A DNA stretch of 64,000 bases, taken from Actinomadura citrea. GTDB lineage: Bacteria; Actinomycetota; Actinomycetes; Streptosporangiales; Streptosporangiaceae. This document shows, piece after piece, positions 48,429 through 56,961 of the stretch (positions are counted from its first letter, which is position 1; every line of letters starts with the position of its first letter). The notes beneath the pieces were generated by a model that was given only the letters and a program-made list of their open reading frames with translations, was not told the origin of the DNA and did no database searches. The stretch lies in assembly GCF_013409045.1 (NCBI RefSeq), contig NZ_JACCBT010000001.1, forward strand, positions 6,448,001 to 6,512,000, written 5' to 3'. Position numbers and translations under genes: made by a program.

Positions 48429-49337
48429 ATGGAGCTGCGCCAGTTGCGCTACCTCGCCGCGATCGCGGACGCGGGCAATCTCGGCCGGGCCGCCGAGGCC
48501 CTCTACGTCAGCCAGCCCGCGCTCTCCTACGCGCTGCGCAGGCTCGAAGCCGAGCTCGGCGTCCGGCTGTTCGACCGGCACCCGGGCGGCGTGACCCCCA
48601 CCCCGGCCGGCCGCGACGTGATCGCCGAGGCGCGCCGCACCGTCCGGCAGGCCGACCGCGTCGTCGCCGCGGCCGAGCGGCACCGGCGCGGGCAGACCGG
48701 CGTCCTGCGCGTCGGGTTCGAGGCCAGCGGCGCGGGCGAGCTGACGACCCGGGCCCGCGCCGAGTTCGCCGGCGCCCACCCCGGCGTCCGCGTCGAGCCC
48801 AAGCGCTTCGACTGGGGCGGCGAGACCGCCGCGCTCCGCGCCGGGCAGGTGGACGTGGCGTTCGTGTGGCTGCCCGCCGACCTCGGCGGCCTCCACTCGG
48901 AGATCGTCCACACCGAGCCGCGCGTCGTGGGCCTCCCGGCGGGCCATCCGCTCGCCTCCGCCGAGGGCGTGTCCATCATGGACGTCAAGGACGAGCCCCT
49001 CATGTGGACCGAGCGCGCACCCCGCGAGTGGGTGGACTGGTGGGCGGTCAACCCCAGGCCGGACGGGTCCGCCCCGCGCTGGGGCCCCACCAACGACAAC
49101 GTCGAGGAGATGCTCGAACAGGTCGCCGAGGGCACGGCCATCTGCTTCGCGCCGTCCAGCATGGCGCTGTACTACGCGCGCCCCGGACTGTCCTGGGTGC
49201 CGCTCACGGACGTGGAGCCGCTGCGCGTCGCGCTCGCCTGGGCGGACGGAGGCCCGCTCGTCGAGGCGTTCGCCGCGGTCGTCCGCGCGCTCGCGGGCGT
49301 CAGGCGTACGTCCGCGGCGCCTCCACGGCCGCGCTGA
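48429..49337 (+). CDS. LysR-family transcriptional regulator
   Basis: A 302-residue LysR regulator. Helix-turn-helix: LRQLRYLAAIADAGNLGRAA and LYVSQPALSYALRRLEAELG (about 3-46). The effector domain begins GVLRVGFEASGAGELTTRAR. The ATG at 48429 gives the usual MELRQL start. Its 3' end overlaps the convergent sigma-like gene by 38 bases. Confidence 0.9.
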   Translation: MELRQLRYLAAIADAGNLGRAAEALYVSQPALSYALRRLEAELGVRLFDRHPGGVTPTPAGRDVIAEARRTVRQADRVVAAAERHRRGQTGVLRVGFEASGAGELTTRARAEFAGAHPGVRVEPKRFDWGGETAALRAGQVDVAFVWLPADLGGLHSEIVHTEPRVVGLPAGHPLASAEGVSIMDVKDEPLMWTERAPREWVDWWAVNPRPDGSAPRWGPTNDNVEEMLEQVAEGTAICFAPSSMALYYARPGLSWVPLTDVEPLRVALAWADGGPLVEAFAAVVRALAGVRRTSAAPPRPR

Positions 49338-49563
49338 GCGCCCGGAGCGCCTGGTAGACGCGGACCTTGACCACGTCGACCGGCACCCCCAGCGAGGCGG
49401 CGGCCTCGTTGACCGATCGGTCCCGGAAGACCGTCTCGGTGAGGATCTCGCGGTGCGCGGGCGGCAGCCCCTGGAAGGCCCGGGCGACCACCGCGGGGCG
49501 CATCCGCTCCCCCGGCGAACCGGGGGCGAACGAACCGGTGTCTTTGCCCATTCGCAGTGCCAC
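49300..49563 (-). CDS. Stand-alone sigma factor region 4 protein
   Basis: An 87-residue protein consisting almost only of a sigma-70 region 4 domain: FQGLPPAHREILTETVFRDR, SVNEAAASLGVPVDVVKVRV, YQALRALSAAVEAP. Region 2 and the -10-binding part are missing, and no such sequence is seen in the 75 bases upstream, so it is not a simple recent truncation. The GTG at 49563 is the longest start; ATG 49551 is the alternative, and neither has a clear SD. It could bind -35 elements or core RNA polymerase as a regulator. Converges on lysR with a 38-base overlap. Confidence 0.7.
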   Translation of the reverse strand: MALRMGKDTGSFAPGSPGERMRPAVVARAFQGLPPAHREILTETVFRDRSVNEAAASLGVPVDVVKVRVYQALRALSAAVEAPRTYA

Positions 49564-49638
49564 ACGACGAATTTGGCACCCTTCTCCCGCCCCGCCGCCC
49601 TCCTTATGGCGTCTTTAAGGAAGCGTTGAGGCTCTGAT

Positions 49639-50556
49639 TCAGGGGGCGGGGCGCAGAGGTGCGCCGGAGGCGAGGAGGGCGAGGGCGGCGGCACCGTAGA
49701 GGCCGGCGTCGCGTTCCAGGGTCGTGGAGGACACGCGCAGGTCGCGCAGGTGCGGCATGCCGGCGCGGGCGGCGATCGCGGCGCGCAGGGGGTCGAGGAG
49801 CAGATCGCCCGCGGCCGCCACACCGCCGCCGATGACGACGTCGCGGACGTCGAGGACGGAGGCGGTGTTGACGATCGCGGTGGCGAGGGCGCCGGCGGCG
49901 CGCTGGAAGGCCGCCAGCGGGATGGGGGCGCCGGCGCGGGCGGCGGCGGCCAGGGCACGGGCGTCGGGGCGGCCCGTCGCGGGGGCGAGCGTCCAGCCCT
50001 GGGCGAGCGCCCAGCGGACCATGCTGGGGCCGCCGGCGATCGTCTCCAGGCAGCCGCGGGCGCCGCAGACGCAGGCCTCGCCGTCGAGGTCGACGATGAC
50101 GTGGCCGATGTGGCCCGCGTTGCCGGTGCGTCCCGTCCAGGGGCGGCCGTCGATGACGAGGCCGCCTCCGACGCCGGTCGACACCACGACGCCGAGCAGG
50201 GACCCGCAGCCGTGGCCGCCGCGCCACCACTCGCCGAGCGCCATGCACTGGGCGTCGCCCGCGAGGGTGACGGGAAGCCCGGGGACGAGGCGCTGGACGG
50301 CGGCGACGAGGCGGTAGCCGCGCCAGCGGGGGATGTTGATCGGGCTGACGGTGCCGGCGGCCGCGTCGATCGGGCCGGCCGAGCCGATGCCGACGCCGGT
50401 CAGGCCGGGTCCGGCGAAGTCGGCGACGAGGCCGCGCAGGGTGGCGGTGGGCGCCTGGCCGACGGGGTGCTCGGCGCGGTCGAGCAGCTCACCGGCGGCG
50501 CCGACGCGGGCGACGGCGAACTTGGTGCCGCCGATGTCGAGGGCGAGGACGGTCAT
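49639..50556 (-). CDS. ROK-family glucokinase/sugar kinase
   Basis: A 305-residue ROK kinase: ATP-binding LALDIGGTKFAVARVG (4-19), substrate motif NAGHIGHVIVDLDGEACVCG, zinc motif CVCGARGCLE intact, and GVVVSTGVGGGLVIDG. No DNA-binding domain. It phosphorylates glucose or mannose (family knowledge). The ATG overlaps the manA stop by 4 bases, so sugar phosphorylation and hexose-6-phosphate isomerisation are produced together. It would accept the glucose released by the beta-glucosidases of this region. Confidence 0.9.
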   Translation of the reverse strand: MTVLALDIGGTKFAVARVGAAGELLDRAEHPVGQAPTATLRGLVADFAGPGLTGVGIGSAGPIDAAAGTVSPINIPRWRGYRLVAAVQRLVPGLPVTLAGDAQCMALGEWWRGGHGCGSLLGVVVSTGVGGGLVIDGRPWTGRTGNAGHIGHVIVDLDGEACVCGARGCLETIAGGPSMVRWALAQGWTLAPATGRPDARALAAAARAGAPIPLAAFQRAAGALATAIVNTASVLDVRDVVIGGGVAAAGDLLLDPLRAAIAARAGMPHLRDLRVSSTTLERDAGLYGAAALALLASGAPLRPAP

Positions 50557-51680
50557 GACCCGATCCCCGGGAGCACGCGGTAGAGCGTGCCGTGTCCGGT
50601 GAGGCGGGTGGCCGGGGCGCCGGCGGGGACGAAGGCGGCTTCGCCTCGGGCGAGCGTCAGGGGCGGCTCCGCGGTGAGGCGGGCCTCGCCCTCCAGGCAG
50701 AGGAGCGTCTGCGGAAGGCCGGCGGGCAGGTCCTCGGGGACCTCCGCGAGGTCGTGGCGGACGAGGGTGAACTCCTCGGCGGCCGTGCGGTACCGGCAGT
50801 CCGCCGTGGGCTCCACGCGGTGGGGCCTGGACGGGGCGAACTCGACGACGCGCATCAGCTCGGGGACGTCGATGTGCTTGGCGGTGAGCCCGCAGCGCAC
50901 GACGTTGTCGGAGTTCGCCATGACCTCGATCGCGAGGCCGCCCAGGTAGGAGTGGGGCACTCCGGCGTCCAGGAAGAGAGCCTGGCCGGGCTTGAGCTCG
51001 ACGTGGTCGAGCAGGAGCGCGGCGAGGACCCCGGGGTCGCCGGGGTGGGCGCGGGCGATGTCGGCGTAGACGCCGGTCAGGGCCGGTTCGACCGCGGCCT
51101 GGAGGGGCCGGGAGCCCTCGTCCAGCATCTGGGTGAGGACGGTCCGCAGTGCCTCGGCGGGCGGCTCGGCGCGGAGCGTCCCGATCCACGGGTCCAGTTC
51201 GGGGACCTTCAGGCTTTCGAGCAGGCCGGCGGTCTCGGCGGGGTCGCGGAAGCCGCACAGGCCGTGGAACTCGGTGAGGGCGCAGACCATCTCGGGCTTG
51301 TGGAAGGGGTCCTTGTACGTGCGGGCGGGGTCGTCGACGGGGATGCCCTGCGCCTCCTCGCGGGCGAACCCGGCCTCGGCCTGCGCCATGGTCGGATGCA
51401 CCTGGAGCGACAGCGGCTTCTCGACGGCCAGCACCTTGAGCAGGTAGGGCAGCGTCGGCCCGAACCGGTCCACGCACGGGGCGCCGAGCATCCCGATCGG
51501 GTCGCGGTCGATGAGGACGCCGAGGGGCGTCCCGTGGACGCGGGAGGGGGCGCCGGGGTGTGCGCCCGCCCACAGCTCGGCCTGCGGGCGCCCGGTCGGC
51601 TCGACGCCGAGCAGCTCGGCCAGGGCGGTCCGCGATCCCCAGTCGTAGGGACGGATCGCGGTGGTCAGCGGCAATGGCAC
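50553..51680 (-). CDS. manA: Mannose-6-phosphate isomerase, class I
   Basis: A 375-residue PMI: AIRPYDWGSRTALAELLG, AELWAGAHPGAPS, LKVLAVEKPLSLQVHPTMAQ (zinc ligand His in QVHP), KPEMVCALTEFHGLCGFR (Glu and His ligands), LFLDAGVPHSYLGGLAIEVM. Interconverts mannose-6-P and fructose-6-P. GTG 51680 starts just before the first conserved strand; AAGGAG lies 15 bases upstream, so a TTG at 51683 is equally possible. Operon with the ROK kinase. Confidence 0.92.
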   Translation of the reverse strand: MPLPLTTAIRPYDWGSRTALAELLGVEPTGRPQAELWAGAHPGAPSRVHGTPLGVLIDRDPIGMLGAPCVDRFGPTLPYLLKVLAVEKPLSLQVHPTMAQAEAGFAREEAQGIPVDDPARTYKDPFHKPEMVCALTEFHGLCGFRDPAETAGLLESLKVPELDPWIGTLRAEPPAEALRTVLTQMLDEGSRPLQAAVEPALTGVYADIARAHPGDPGVLAALLLDHVELKPGQALFLDAGVPHSYLGGLAIEVMANSDNVVRCGLTAKHIDVPELMRVVEFAPSRPHRVEPTADCRYRTAAEEFTLVRHDLAEVPEDLPAGLPQTLLCLEGEARLTAEPPLTLARGEAAFVPAGAPATRLTGHGTLYRVLPGIGS

Positions 51681-51939
51681 CAACCTGCGCGATCTCCTTG
51701 CTCGGGGCACCGTGACCGGACGACGGCGCGCGTGAGGGACAGCGTACAAGCGCCGGAGCCGAAGGCGAACGCGACTCGGGCCGACCGCGCCGCGGCGTTC
51801 TCCGGCCGGCGGGCGGGTCGGACCCGCGTCCCGGGCGCGCGGGCGGTGACGCGGGCCGGTGAACCCGGAGCGCCCTGTCGGCGAACTGATAAGCGGGCAC
51901 GGCATGCGACCGCCGAGCCCTTAGGATGAACCCCCGGGG

Positions 51940-52062
51940 GTGGCGGACTTGGGCAAGCACAACAAACCGGCGACGCGGTCGTGCCCCGGTTGCAACGGCA
52001 CCGGAACCAGCACCGCCACCCACGAGCGATGCAACGTCTGCCGAGGCACCGGCCGCATCTGA
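51940..52062 (+). CDS. 40-residue DnaJ-type zinc-finger peptide
   Basis: A short open frame with GTG start: VADLGKHNKPATRS, then CPGCNGTG and CNVCRGTGRI before the stop. The two CxxCxGxG repeats (Cys15/18 and Cys31/34) form one DnaJ-type zinc site. An in-frame stop at 51922 leaves only this GTG or TTG 51949 as starts. The coding pattern (third-position G/C) and the repeat make it a real gene. It ends 7 bases before the stop of the convergent MFS gene and is divergent from manA. Function unknown; similar mini-zinc proteins are annotated in actinomycetes without role. Confidence 0.72.
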   Translation: MADLGKHNKPATRSCPGCNGTGTSTATHERCNVCRGTGRI

Positions 52063-52068
52063 GCCCGG

Positions 52069-53265
52069 TCACGGCCGTCCGCTCCCCCGCTCGGCGGGCT
52101 CCAGACGCGCTCCGGGCGCGCGGCGGCGGGCCTGGCCGGCCGCGACGGCGAGGGCCCCGGCGCACGACGCCCAGGCCAGGACGGCGTACCCGCCCGCCGA
52201 CAGGACGGCCGTGGACAGCAGGCTCGCGGCCGCGGCGACCGTCCAGACGGCCGCGTCGACGGCCCCCTCGACGTGCGGGCGTTCCGCCTCGGGCAGGTCG
52301 CGGGCGAGGCGGGCGCTGCCGCCGACGAAGCACAGGTTCCAGCCGTAGCCGAGCAGGAAGAGCGCCGCGACGCGCCCGGGCGACCCGGTCGCGACCGCCG
52401 CGAGCGCCGTGGACAGGGCGAGGGTGGCCAGGCCCGCGAGGATCACCGGGTGCGCGCCGTACCGGTCGGTCATCCGGCCCGTCAGCGGCGAGAGGGCGAA
52501 CATGCCGAGCGTGTGCGCGGACAGCGTCATGCCGACCATCCCGAGGCCGTGGCCGTGCAGGTGCATGTCCAGCGGCGCCGCCGTCATGACGGCGACCATC
52601 ACGACCTGGGCCGTGACCATCACCGCCAGCGCGGAGCGGGCGGCCTGGGTCCGGGCCAGCCGGCGCAGCGGCGGCGGCGAGCCCTGCGTCCCCGCCCGGC
52701 CGCCCGGCCCGCCGGTCGCGGCGCCGGCGGCGACCGCGCAGGTCAGGACGGCCAGCAGGAACGGGCCGGTGAACACGGGGAGGCCGGCGTCCGCGGCCGC
52801 CGCGCCGGACGGGTCGAGCAGCAGCGGCCCGCCGACCGCACCGGCCGCCGCGCACCACACCACGAGGCCGATGGCGAAGCCGCGCCGTCCCGCCGGGTGC
52901 AGGTCGGCCGCCGCGTACCGCGAGAGCTGGGCCCCCGCGTTGCCGAGGCCGAGCAGCAGCATCCCGAGGCACAGCCCGGCGACGTCGCCGTTCGCGACCG
53001 CCGCGGCGGCCAGACAGGCGCCGGCCGCCGCGGCGGTGTAGCCGAGGGCGAAGGCGCGGCGCCGGCTCGTCCGCACGAACCGGGTCAGCGCCAGGGCGCC
53101 GGCGCCCGTCCCGACGATGCCGGCGGTGTTCGGCACGCCTCCCCACGCGGCGCCGAGCCGGTCCGCGGCGACGAGGGTCGCGGTCGCGCTCGCCACCGCC
53201 ATGGACGCGTTCATCAGGGCGACGCCCGAGCAGAGGGCCGCCATCGGCCGGGATCGTTTCTCCAT
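52069..53265 (-). CDS. MFS transporter
   Basis: A 398-residue major facilitator with about twelve helices. The loop between helices 2 and 3 carries FVRTSRRRAFALGY, and GRMTDRYGAHPVILAGLATL marks the repeat in the second half. A His/Met-rich stretch (DMHLHGHGLGMVGM) lies mid-membrane. It is divergent from the Lrp/AsnC gene at 53371, which probably controls it; amino-acid or drug efflux is the usual pairing. Substrate unknown. Confidence 0.87.
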   Translation of the reverse strand: MEKRSRPMAALCSGVALMNASMAVASATATLVAADRLGAAWGGVPNTAGIVGTGAGALALTRFVRTSRRRAFALGYTAAAAGACLAAAAVANGDVAGLCLGMLLLGLGNAGAQLSRYAAADLHPAGRRGFAIGLVVWCAAAGAVGGPLLLDPSGAAAADAGLPVFTGPFLLAVLTCAVAAGAATGGPGGRAGTQGSPPPLRRLARTQAARSALAVMVTAQVVMVAVMTAAPLDMHLHGHGLGMVGMTLSAHTLGMFALSPLTGRMTDRYGAHPVILAGLATLALSTALAAVATGSPGRVAALFLLGYGWNLCFVGGSARLARDLPEAERPHVEGAVDAAVWTVAAAASLLSTAVLSAGGYAVLAWASCAGALAVAAGQARRRAPGARLEPAERGSGRP

Positions 53266-53370
53266 GCCTTAACGCTAGAAACGTCGATTCTCGATCGGAA
53301 TGGATGATCCCTGGCATCTCCCCCTTTCCGCTTATAGTTTGCAAAGCGGGATCGCGAAAGGACTTTCCAG

Positions 53371-53850
53371 ATGGATCAGACGGACTGGAGCATCCTCACC
53401 GAGCTCCAGCGGGACGGCCGCCTGTCGTTCAACCGGCTCGCGGCCCTGGTGAACCTGTCGCCCCCGGCGGTCGCCGAGCGGGTGCGGCGCCTTGAGGAGT
53501 CCGGGGTGATCACCGGCTACCAGGCGCGCGTCGATCCGGCCAGGGTCGGCCAGCCGCTGACGGCCTTCGTGCAGATGCGGTGCGCCCTAGGCCGCTGCCT
53601 GCTCAAGACGTCCACCGCCGAGGACCTGCCCGAGGTCACCGAGGTCCACAAGCTGAGCGGCAACTGGTGCTCGATGCTGAAGGTGCGGGTCGCCTCGATG
53701 CCGCATCTGGAAGGGCTCCTGGAACGCCTCGGGGAACACGGCGAGATGAACTCGCACATCGTCCTGTCGACCGCCTACGAGGGCCGCGCGGTGGAGCCGC
53801 CCGCCCCCGGGACCCGCACGGTCACCCGCTCGGAGGGCTGGACGCGCTGA
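53371..53850 (+). CDS. Lrp/AsnC-family regulator
   Basis: A 159-residue Lrp-type protein. The helix-turn-helix is MDQTDWSILTELQRDGRLSF and LAALVNLSPPAVAERVRRLE (1-45), followed by a RAM/AsnC ligand domain (VTEVHKLSGNWCSMLKVRVA). The ATG follows AAAGGA. Divergent from the MFS gene; the 105-base gap holds loose symmetry around ATTCTCGATCGGAAT (53287-53301) that could be its site. Confidence 0.9.
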   Translation: MDQTDWSILTELQRDGRLSFNRLAALVNLSPPAVAERVRRLEESGVITGYQARVDPARVGQPLTAFVQMRCALGRCLLKTSTAEDLPEVTEVHKLSGNWCSMLKVRVASMPHLEGLLERLGEHGEMNSHIVLSTAYEGRAVEPPAPGTRTVTRSEGWTR

Positions 53851-53913
53851 GCCGCCCGGACCCGGGCGCCCGTGCGGATTCGCGTTTCTTCGCGCCGCGC
53901 GAAGGTGCCGGAG

Positions 53914-55665
53914 ATGATTCAATCGGGCGTTATGTGGCACTCGTCACTGCGCTCCTCGTCCGGGCGGCAGTGGTATCAGCCGGGCGTTCCCCGGGAGCTC
54001 GACATCCCGGACGTCCCCGTCACGCGCCTGCTCGACGACGCCGCGGACCGGTACCCGCGCAACCATGCGCTGATCTTCTTCGGCCGGCGGATCTGCTACC
54101 GCGACCTGCGCGAGGCCGTGGACCGGTTCGCCGACGGCCTGCACCGGCTGGGAGTGCAGCCCGGCGACCGGGTGGCGCTGATCCTCCCGAACTGCCCGCA
54201 GCAGGTCATCGCGTTCTTCGGCGTGCTGCGCAGGGGCGCGATCGCGGTCCAGCACAACCCCCTCTACACCGAGGAGGAGATGCACCGGCAGCTCGCGGAC
54301 TGCGGCGCGCGCGTGGCCGTCGTGCTGGATCGTTCCTACAAGACGGTGAAGGCCCTGCGGGCCCGGCTGGGGCTGGAGCACGTCATCGTGACGTCCCTGG
54401 CCGACTTCCTCCCGGCCACCAGGCGGATCGCCCTGCGGCTCCCGCTCGTGCAGATGCAGCGGCGGCGCGCCGCCATCACCGCGGACGTGCCGCACGACCC
54501 CGGCGTCGTCCCGTTCAAGGAGTTGCAGAAGGCGCCCAGGCAGCGCGTGAGCCAACTGCCCCTGGACCCGTCGAGGCATCTGGCGGCCATCGTGTACACC
54601 GGCGGGACGGAGGGACGTCCCAAGGGCGCGATGCTGACGCACCGCAATCTCGTCGCGAACGCCTACCAGCAGCAGGCGTGGGACCTCGACGGGCGCCCCG
54701 GCGAAGAGGTGACGCTGGCGGTCCTGCCGCTGTTCCACTCGTTCGGCCTGATGAGCTGCCTGGTCGCGCCCGTGCTGACGGCCGGGGCGGTGGTCCTGCT
54801 CCCCCGCTACGACGGCGACCGCGTGGTCCGCGCGATCCGCAAGTACCGGCCGACCATCTTCCCCGGGGTGTCGACGCTGTACGAACAGGTGCTCGACAGC
54901 CCGCGCTTCCGGCCGGACGACCTGCGCTCGCTGCGCATCTTCATCTCCGGGGCGATGGGGTTGTCGCAGAGCACGATCGACCGGCTCGCCAAGGTCGGGG
55001 CCAGGGGGCTGATCAACTGCTACGGGCTGACCGAGGCGTCCCCGGCCGTCACCGCGAACCCGCTGGGCGGCGGGGCGCGGAACCTGACGGTCGGGCTGCC
55101 GCTGCCCATGACCGACGCCGTCATCGTCGACCAGGACGAGCCGACGAAGGTCCTGCCGCCGGGCGGGACGGGGGAGGTCGTCGTGCGCGGGCCACAGGTG
55201 TTCGCGGGCTACTGGAACGCGCCGCTCGCCACCGCGCAGACCCTGTCGAAGGGATGGCTTCGCACCGGGGACATAGGGGTGATGGACGAGAAGGGTTTCA
55301 TCACCATCGTGGACCGCCAGCGAGACATGATCAAAGTGAGCGGCTTCACCGTGTCCCCGTCCGAGGTGGAGAAGGTGCTGCGCCGCCATTCCGCCGTGCA
55401 CGACTGCGCCGTGGTCGGCGTGCCCGACGCCCGGCGCGGCGAGCGCATCATCGCCCACGTGGTGGAACATCCCGCCTACCCGTTCTCGGCGGAAGAGCTG
55501 CGCCGGCACTGCGAACGCTATCTGTCGCACTACAAGGTGCCCTCCGAGTTCCTGCCCCGGACGGAGCTGCCCCGGAACATGCTGGGCAAAGTCGTCCGGC
55601 AGCGGCTGCGTGACGAGTTCGCCGCCTCGGCCGCGGAGCGGATGGGCCCGGCACGGAGTGGTTGA
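53914..55665 (+). CDS. Long-chain fatty-acid-CoA ligase-type AMP-binding enzyme
   Basis: A 583-residue ANL-superfamily ligase. The P-loop region reads YTGGTEGRPKGAMLTHRN (from residue 228), departing from the usual YTSGTTGxPKG. Later motifs are normal: NCYGLTEASPAV, GWLRTGDIGVMDEKGFITIV and the C-terminal lysine region LPRTELPRNMLGKVVRQRLR. It activates a fatty or aryl acid to its CoA thioester. ATG 53914 has GAAGG 8 bases upstream; 53872 and 53932 are alternatives. Its stop overlaps the start of the APH-like gene. Confidence 0.87.
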   Translation: MIQSGVMWHSSLRSSSGRQWYQPGVPRELDIPDVPVTRLLDDAADRYPRNHALIFFGRRICYRDLREAVDRFADGLHRLGVQPGDRVALILPNCPQQVIAFFGVLRRGAIAVQHNPLYTEEEMHRQLADCGARVAVVLDRSYKTVKALRARLGLEHVIVTSLADFLPATRRIALRLPLVQMQRRRAAITADVPHDPGVVPFKELQKAPRQRVSQLPLDPSRHLAAIVYTGGTEGRPKGAMLTHRNLVANAYQQQAWDLDGRPGEEVTLAVLPLFHSFGLMSCLVAPVLTAGAVVLLPRYDGDRVVRAIRKYRPTIFPGVSTLYEQVLDSPRFRPDDLRSLRIFISGAMGLSQSTIDRLAKVGARGLINCYGLTEASPAVTANPLGGGARNLTVGLPLPMTDAVIVDQDEPTKVLPPGGTGEVVVRGPQVFAGYWNAPLATAQTLSKGWLRTGDIGVMDEKGFITIVDRQRDMIKVSGFTVSPSEVEKVLRRHSAVHDCAVVGVPDARRGERIIAHVVEHPAYPFSAEELRRHCERYLSHYKVPSEFLPRTELPRNMLGKVVRQRLRDEFAASAAERMGPARSG

Positions 55666-56573
55666 CTGGTCGGGTGCACACCGAGACCGTCCAGCCAGGG
55701 CTCTTCACGCGGCTCGCGCAGATCGGGCGTCAGAGGGCCACGCAGGACGGACCGCCTGAGACCCTGTACGACCGGCACGGCGTGCTCGTCGTCCGCGTCG
55801 GCGACGTGGTCGTGAAGGCACACCAGGCCGACCGGGAGCACGGAGCCCCCTTCCTCGAACGGATACGGCTGGCGGGCGCGCTGCCCGATCTGGTCATCGG
55901 CGCCCTGGGGCCCCCGCTCACCGTGGACGGCCGCACGGTCACGCTCGCGACGTTCGGTGAGCCCGTGGATCCGGCCCAGGAACTCCCCTGGGAGGAAGGC
56001 GCCCGGCTTCTGGCCGCCCTGCACTCGGCACCCGTCCCGGCCGACGCACCGTCGTGGGGACGTCCGGCACGGGTGGCGCGCCTGGTCTCCCGCTTGGAGG
56101 ACGGCCCCGCCGAGGACGCGGTGCGGCGCGCGTTCACCACTCTCCCGGCCTGGATTCGCGGCGAGGAGGAGGAACCCGCGGGACGAAGCCGCCGCCTCAT
56201 CCACGGCGACTGGCATCTGGGGCAGATGGTCCGCGCGCCGGGCGGGCGATGGCGGCTCATCGACATCGAGGACCTCGGCAGGGGCGACCCCGCATGGGAC
56301 CTCGCGCGGCCTGCGGCGCTCTACTCCGCCGGGGTCCTCCCACCGCGGGACTGGGAGCGTTTCCTGGGCGCGTACAGGGAGGCCGGCGGCCCGGCCGTGC
56401 CCGCGCAGGACGACCCTTGGACGGCCCTGGACGTTCCCGCCCGAAGTCTTGCGATCCAGATCGCGGCCACGTGCGTCATATCCGCCGGGAGGAAGGATCG
56501 GCCACTCGACGGTGCGGAGCAGGCGATGGTCGACGCCTGCGTGAGAATATCCGCGGCGGGGGACGCGGCATGA
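55662..56573 (+). CDS. Aminoglycoside phosphotransferase-like (APH/choline kinase) protein
   Basis: A 303-residue APH-fold protein. Catalytic loop LIHGDWHLGQMV with the usual Asp and the metal-binding LIDIEDLGRGDPAWDLARPA. The N-terminal lobe is short. TTG 55662 overlaps the ligase stop (TTGA); GTG 55674 is a good alternative. Actual substrate unknown; these are often small-molecule or homoserine-type kinases, not resistance enzymes. Confidence 0.8.
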   Translation: MTGRVHTETVQPGLFTRLAQIGRQRATQDGPPETLYDRHGVLVVRVGDVVVKAHQADREHGAPFLERIRLAGALPDLVIGALGPPLTVDGRTVTLATFGEPVDPAQELPWEEGARLLAALHSAPVPADAPSWGRPARVARLVSRLEDGPAEDAVRRAFTTLPAWIRGEEEEPAGRSRRLIHGDWHLGQMVRAPGGRWRLIDIEDLGRGDPAWDLARPAALYSAGVLPPRDWERFLGAYREAGGPAVPAQDDPWTALDVPARSLAIQIAATCVISAGRKDRPLDGAEQAMVDACVRISAAGDAA

Positions 56574-56640
56574 CGTGGCGCCGAACCTGTCCTACATTTA
56601 GCCTCTATCTGGGGATCCATACCGGAAGGACGACAAGGCG

Positions 56641-56907
56641 ATGCACTGCCCTAAGTGTCGTGGCGTGATGCGGACCTACACCCGCAGCGGCGTCCACATC
56701 GAGCAATGTGACAGCTGCCGGGGCATCTTCCTCGACTACGGCGAGCTTGAGGCCCTGGGCCAGATGGAGTCGCAGTACCGGGCGGCGCCCCCGCCCGCCG
56801 CGGCGCCCGGCTGGGGAGCACCGGGGGCGTCGGTCCACCACCATCACCACGGTCACCACCGCCCGCACCACGGCGGCGGCGTGTTCCACATGCTCTTCTC
56901 AACCTGA
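56641..56907 (+). CDS. TFIIB-type zinc-binding protein with His-rich tail
   Basis: An 88-residue protein. The N-terminal zinc ribbon MHCPKCRGVM ... QCDSCRGIFLDYGELEAL (CxxC...CxxC) is the zf-TFIIB domain. It is followed by a Pro/Ala/Gly linker and a His-rich run (about residues 66-78). The second part may bind nickel, copper or zinc. ATG start. Alone between the APH gene and the Pnkp terminator. Function unknown. Confidence 0.85.
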   Translation: MHCPKCRGVMRTYTRSGVHIEQCDSCRGIFLDYGELEALGQMESQYRAAPPPAAAPGWGAPGASVHHHHHGHHRPHHGGGVFHMLFST

Positions 56908-56916
56908 CCGAGCGGT

Positions 56917-56947
56917 CACGGCCCGCCCCCGAGAGAGGCGGGCCGTG
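56917..56947. terminator. Bidirectional terminator between zinc protein and pnkp
   Basis: CACGGCCCGCC (56917-56927) and GGCGGGCCGTG (56937-56947) form a perfect 11-bp stem with a 9-base loop, between two convergent genes. Confidence 0.75.
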
Positions 56948-56961
56948 GCGCGCGCGGCCGG

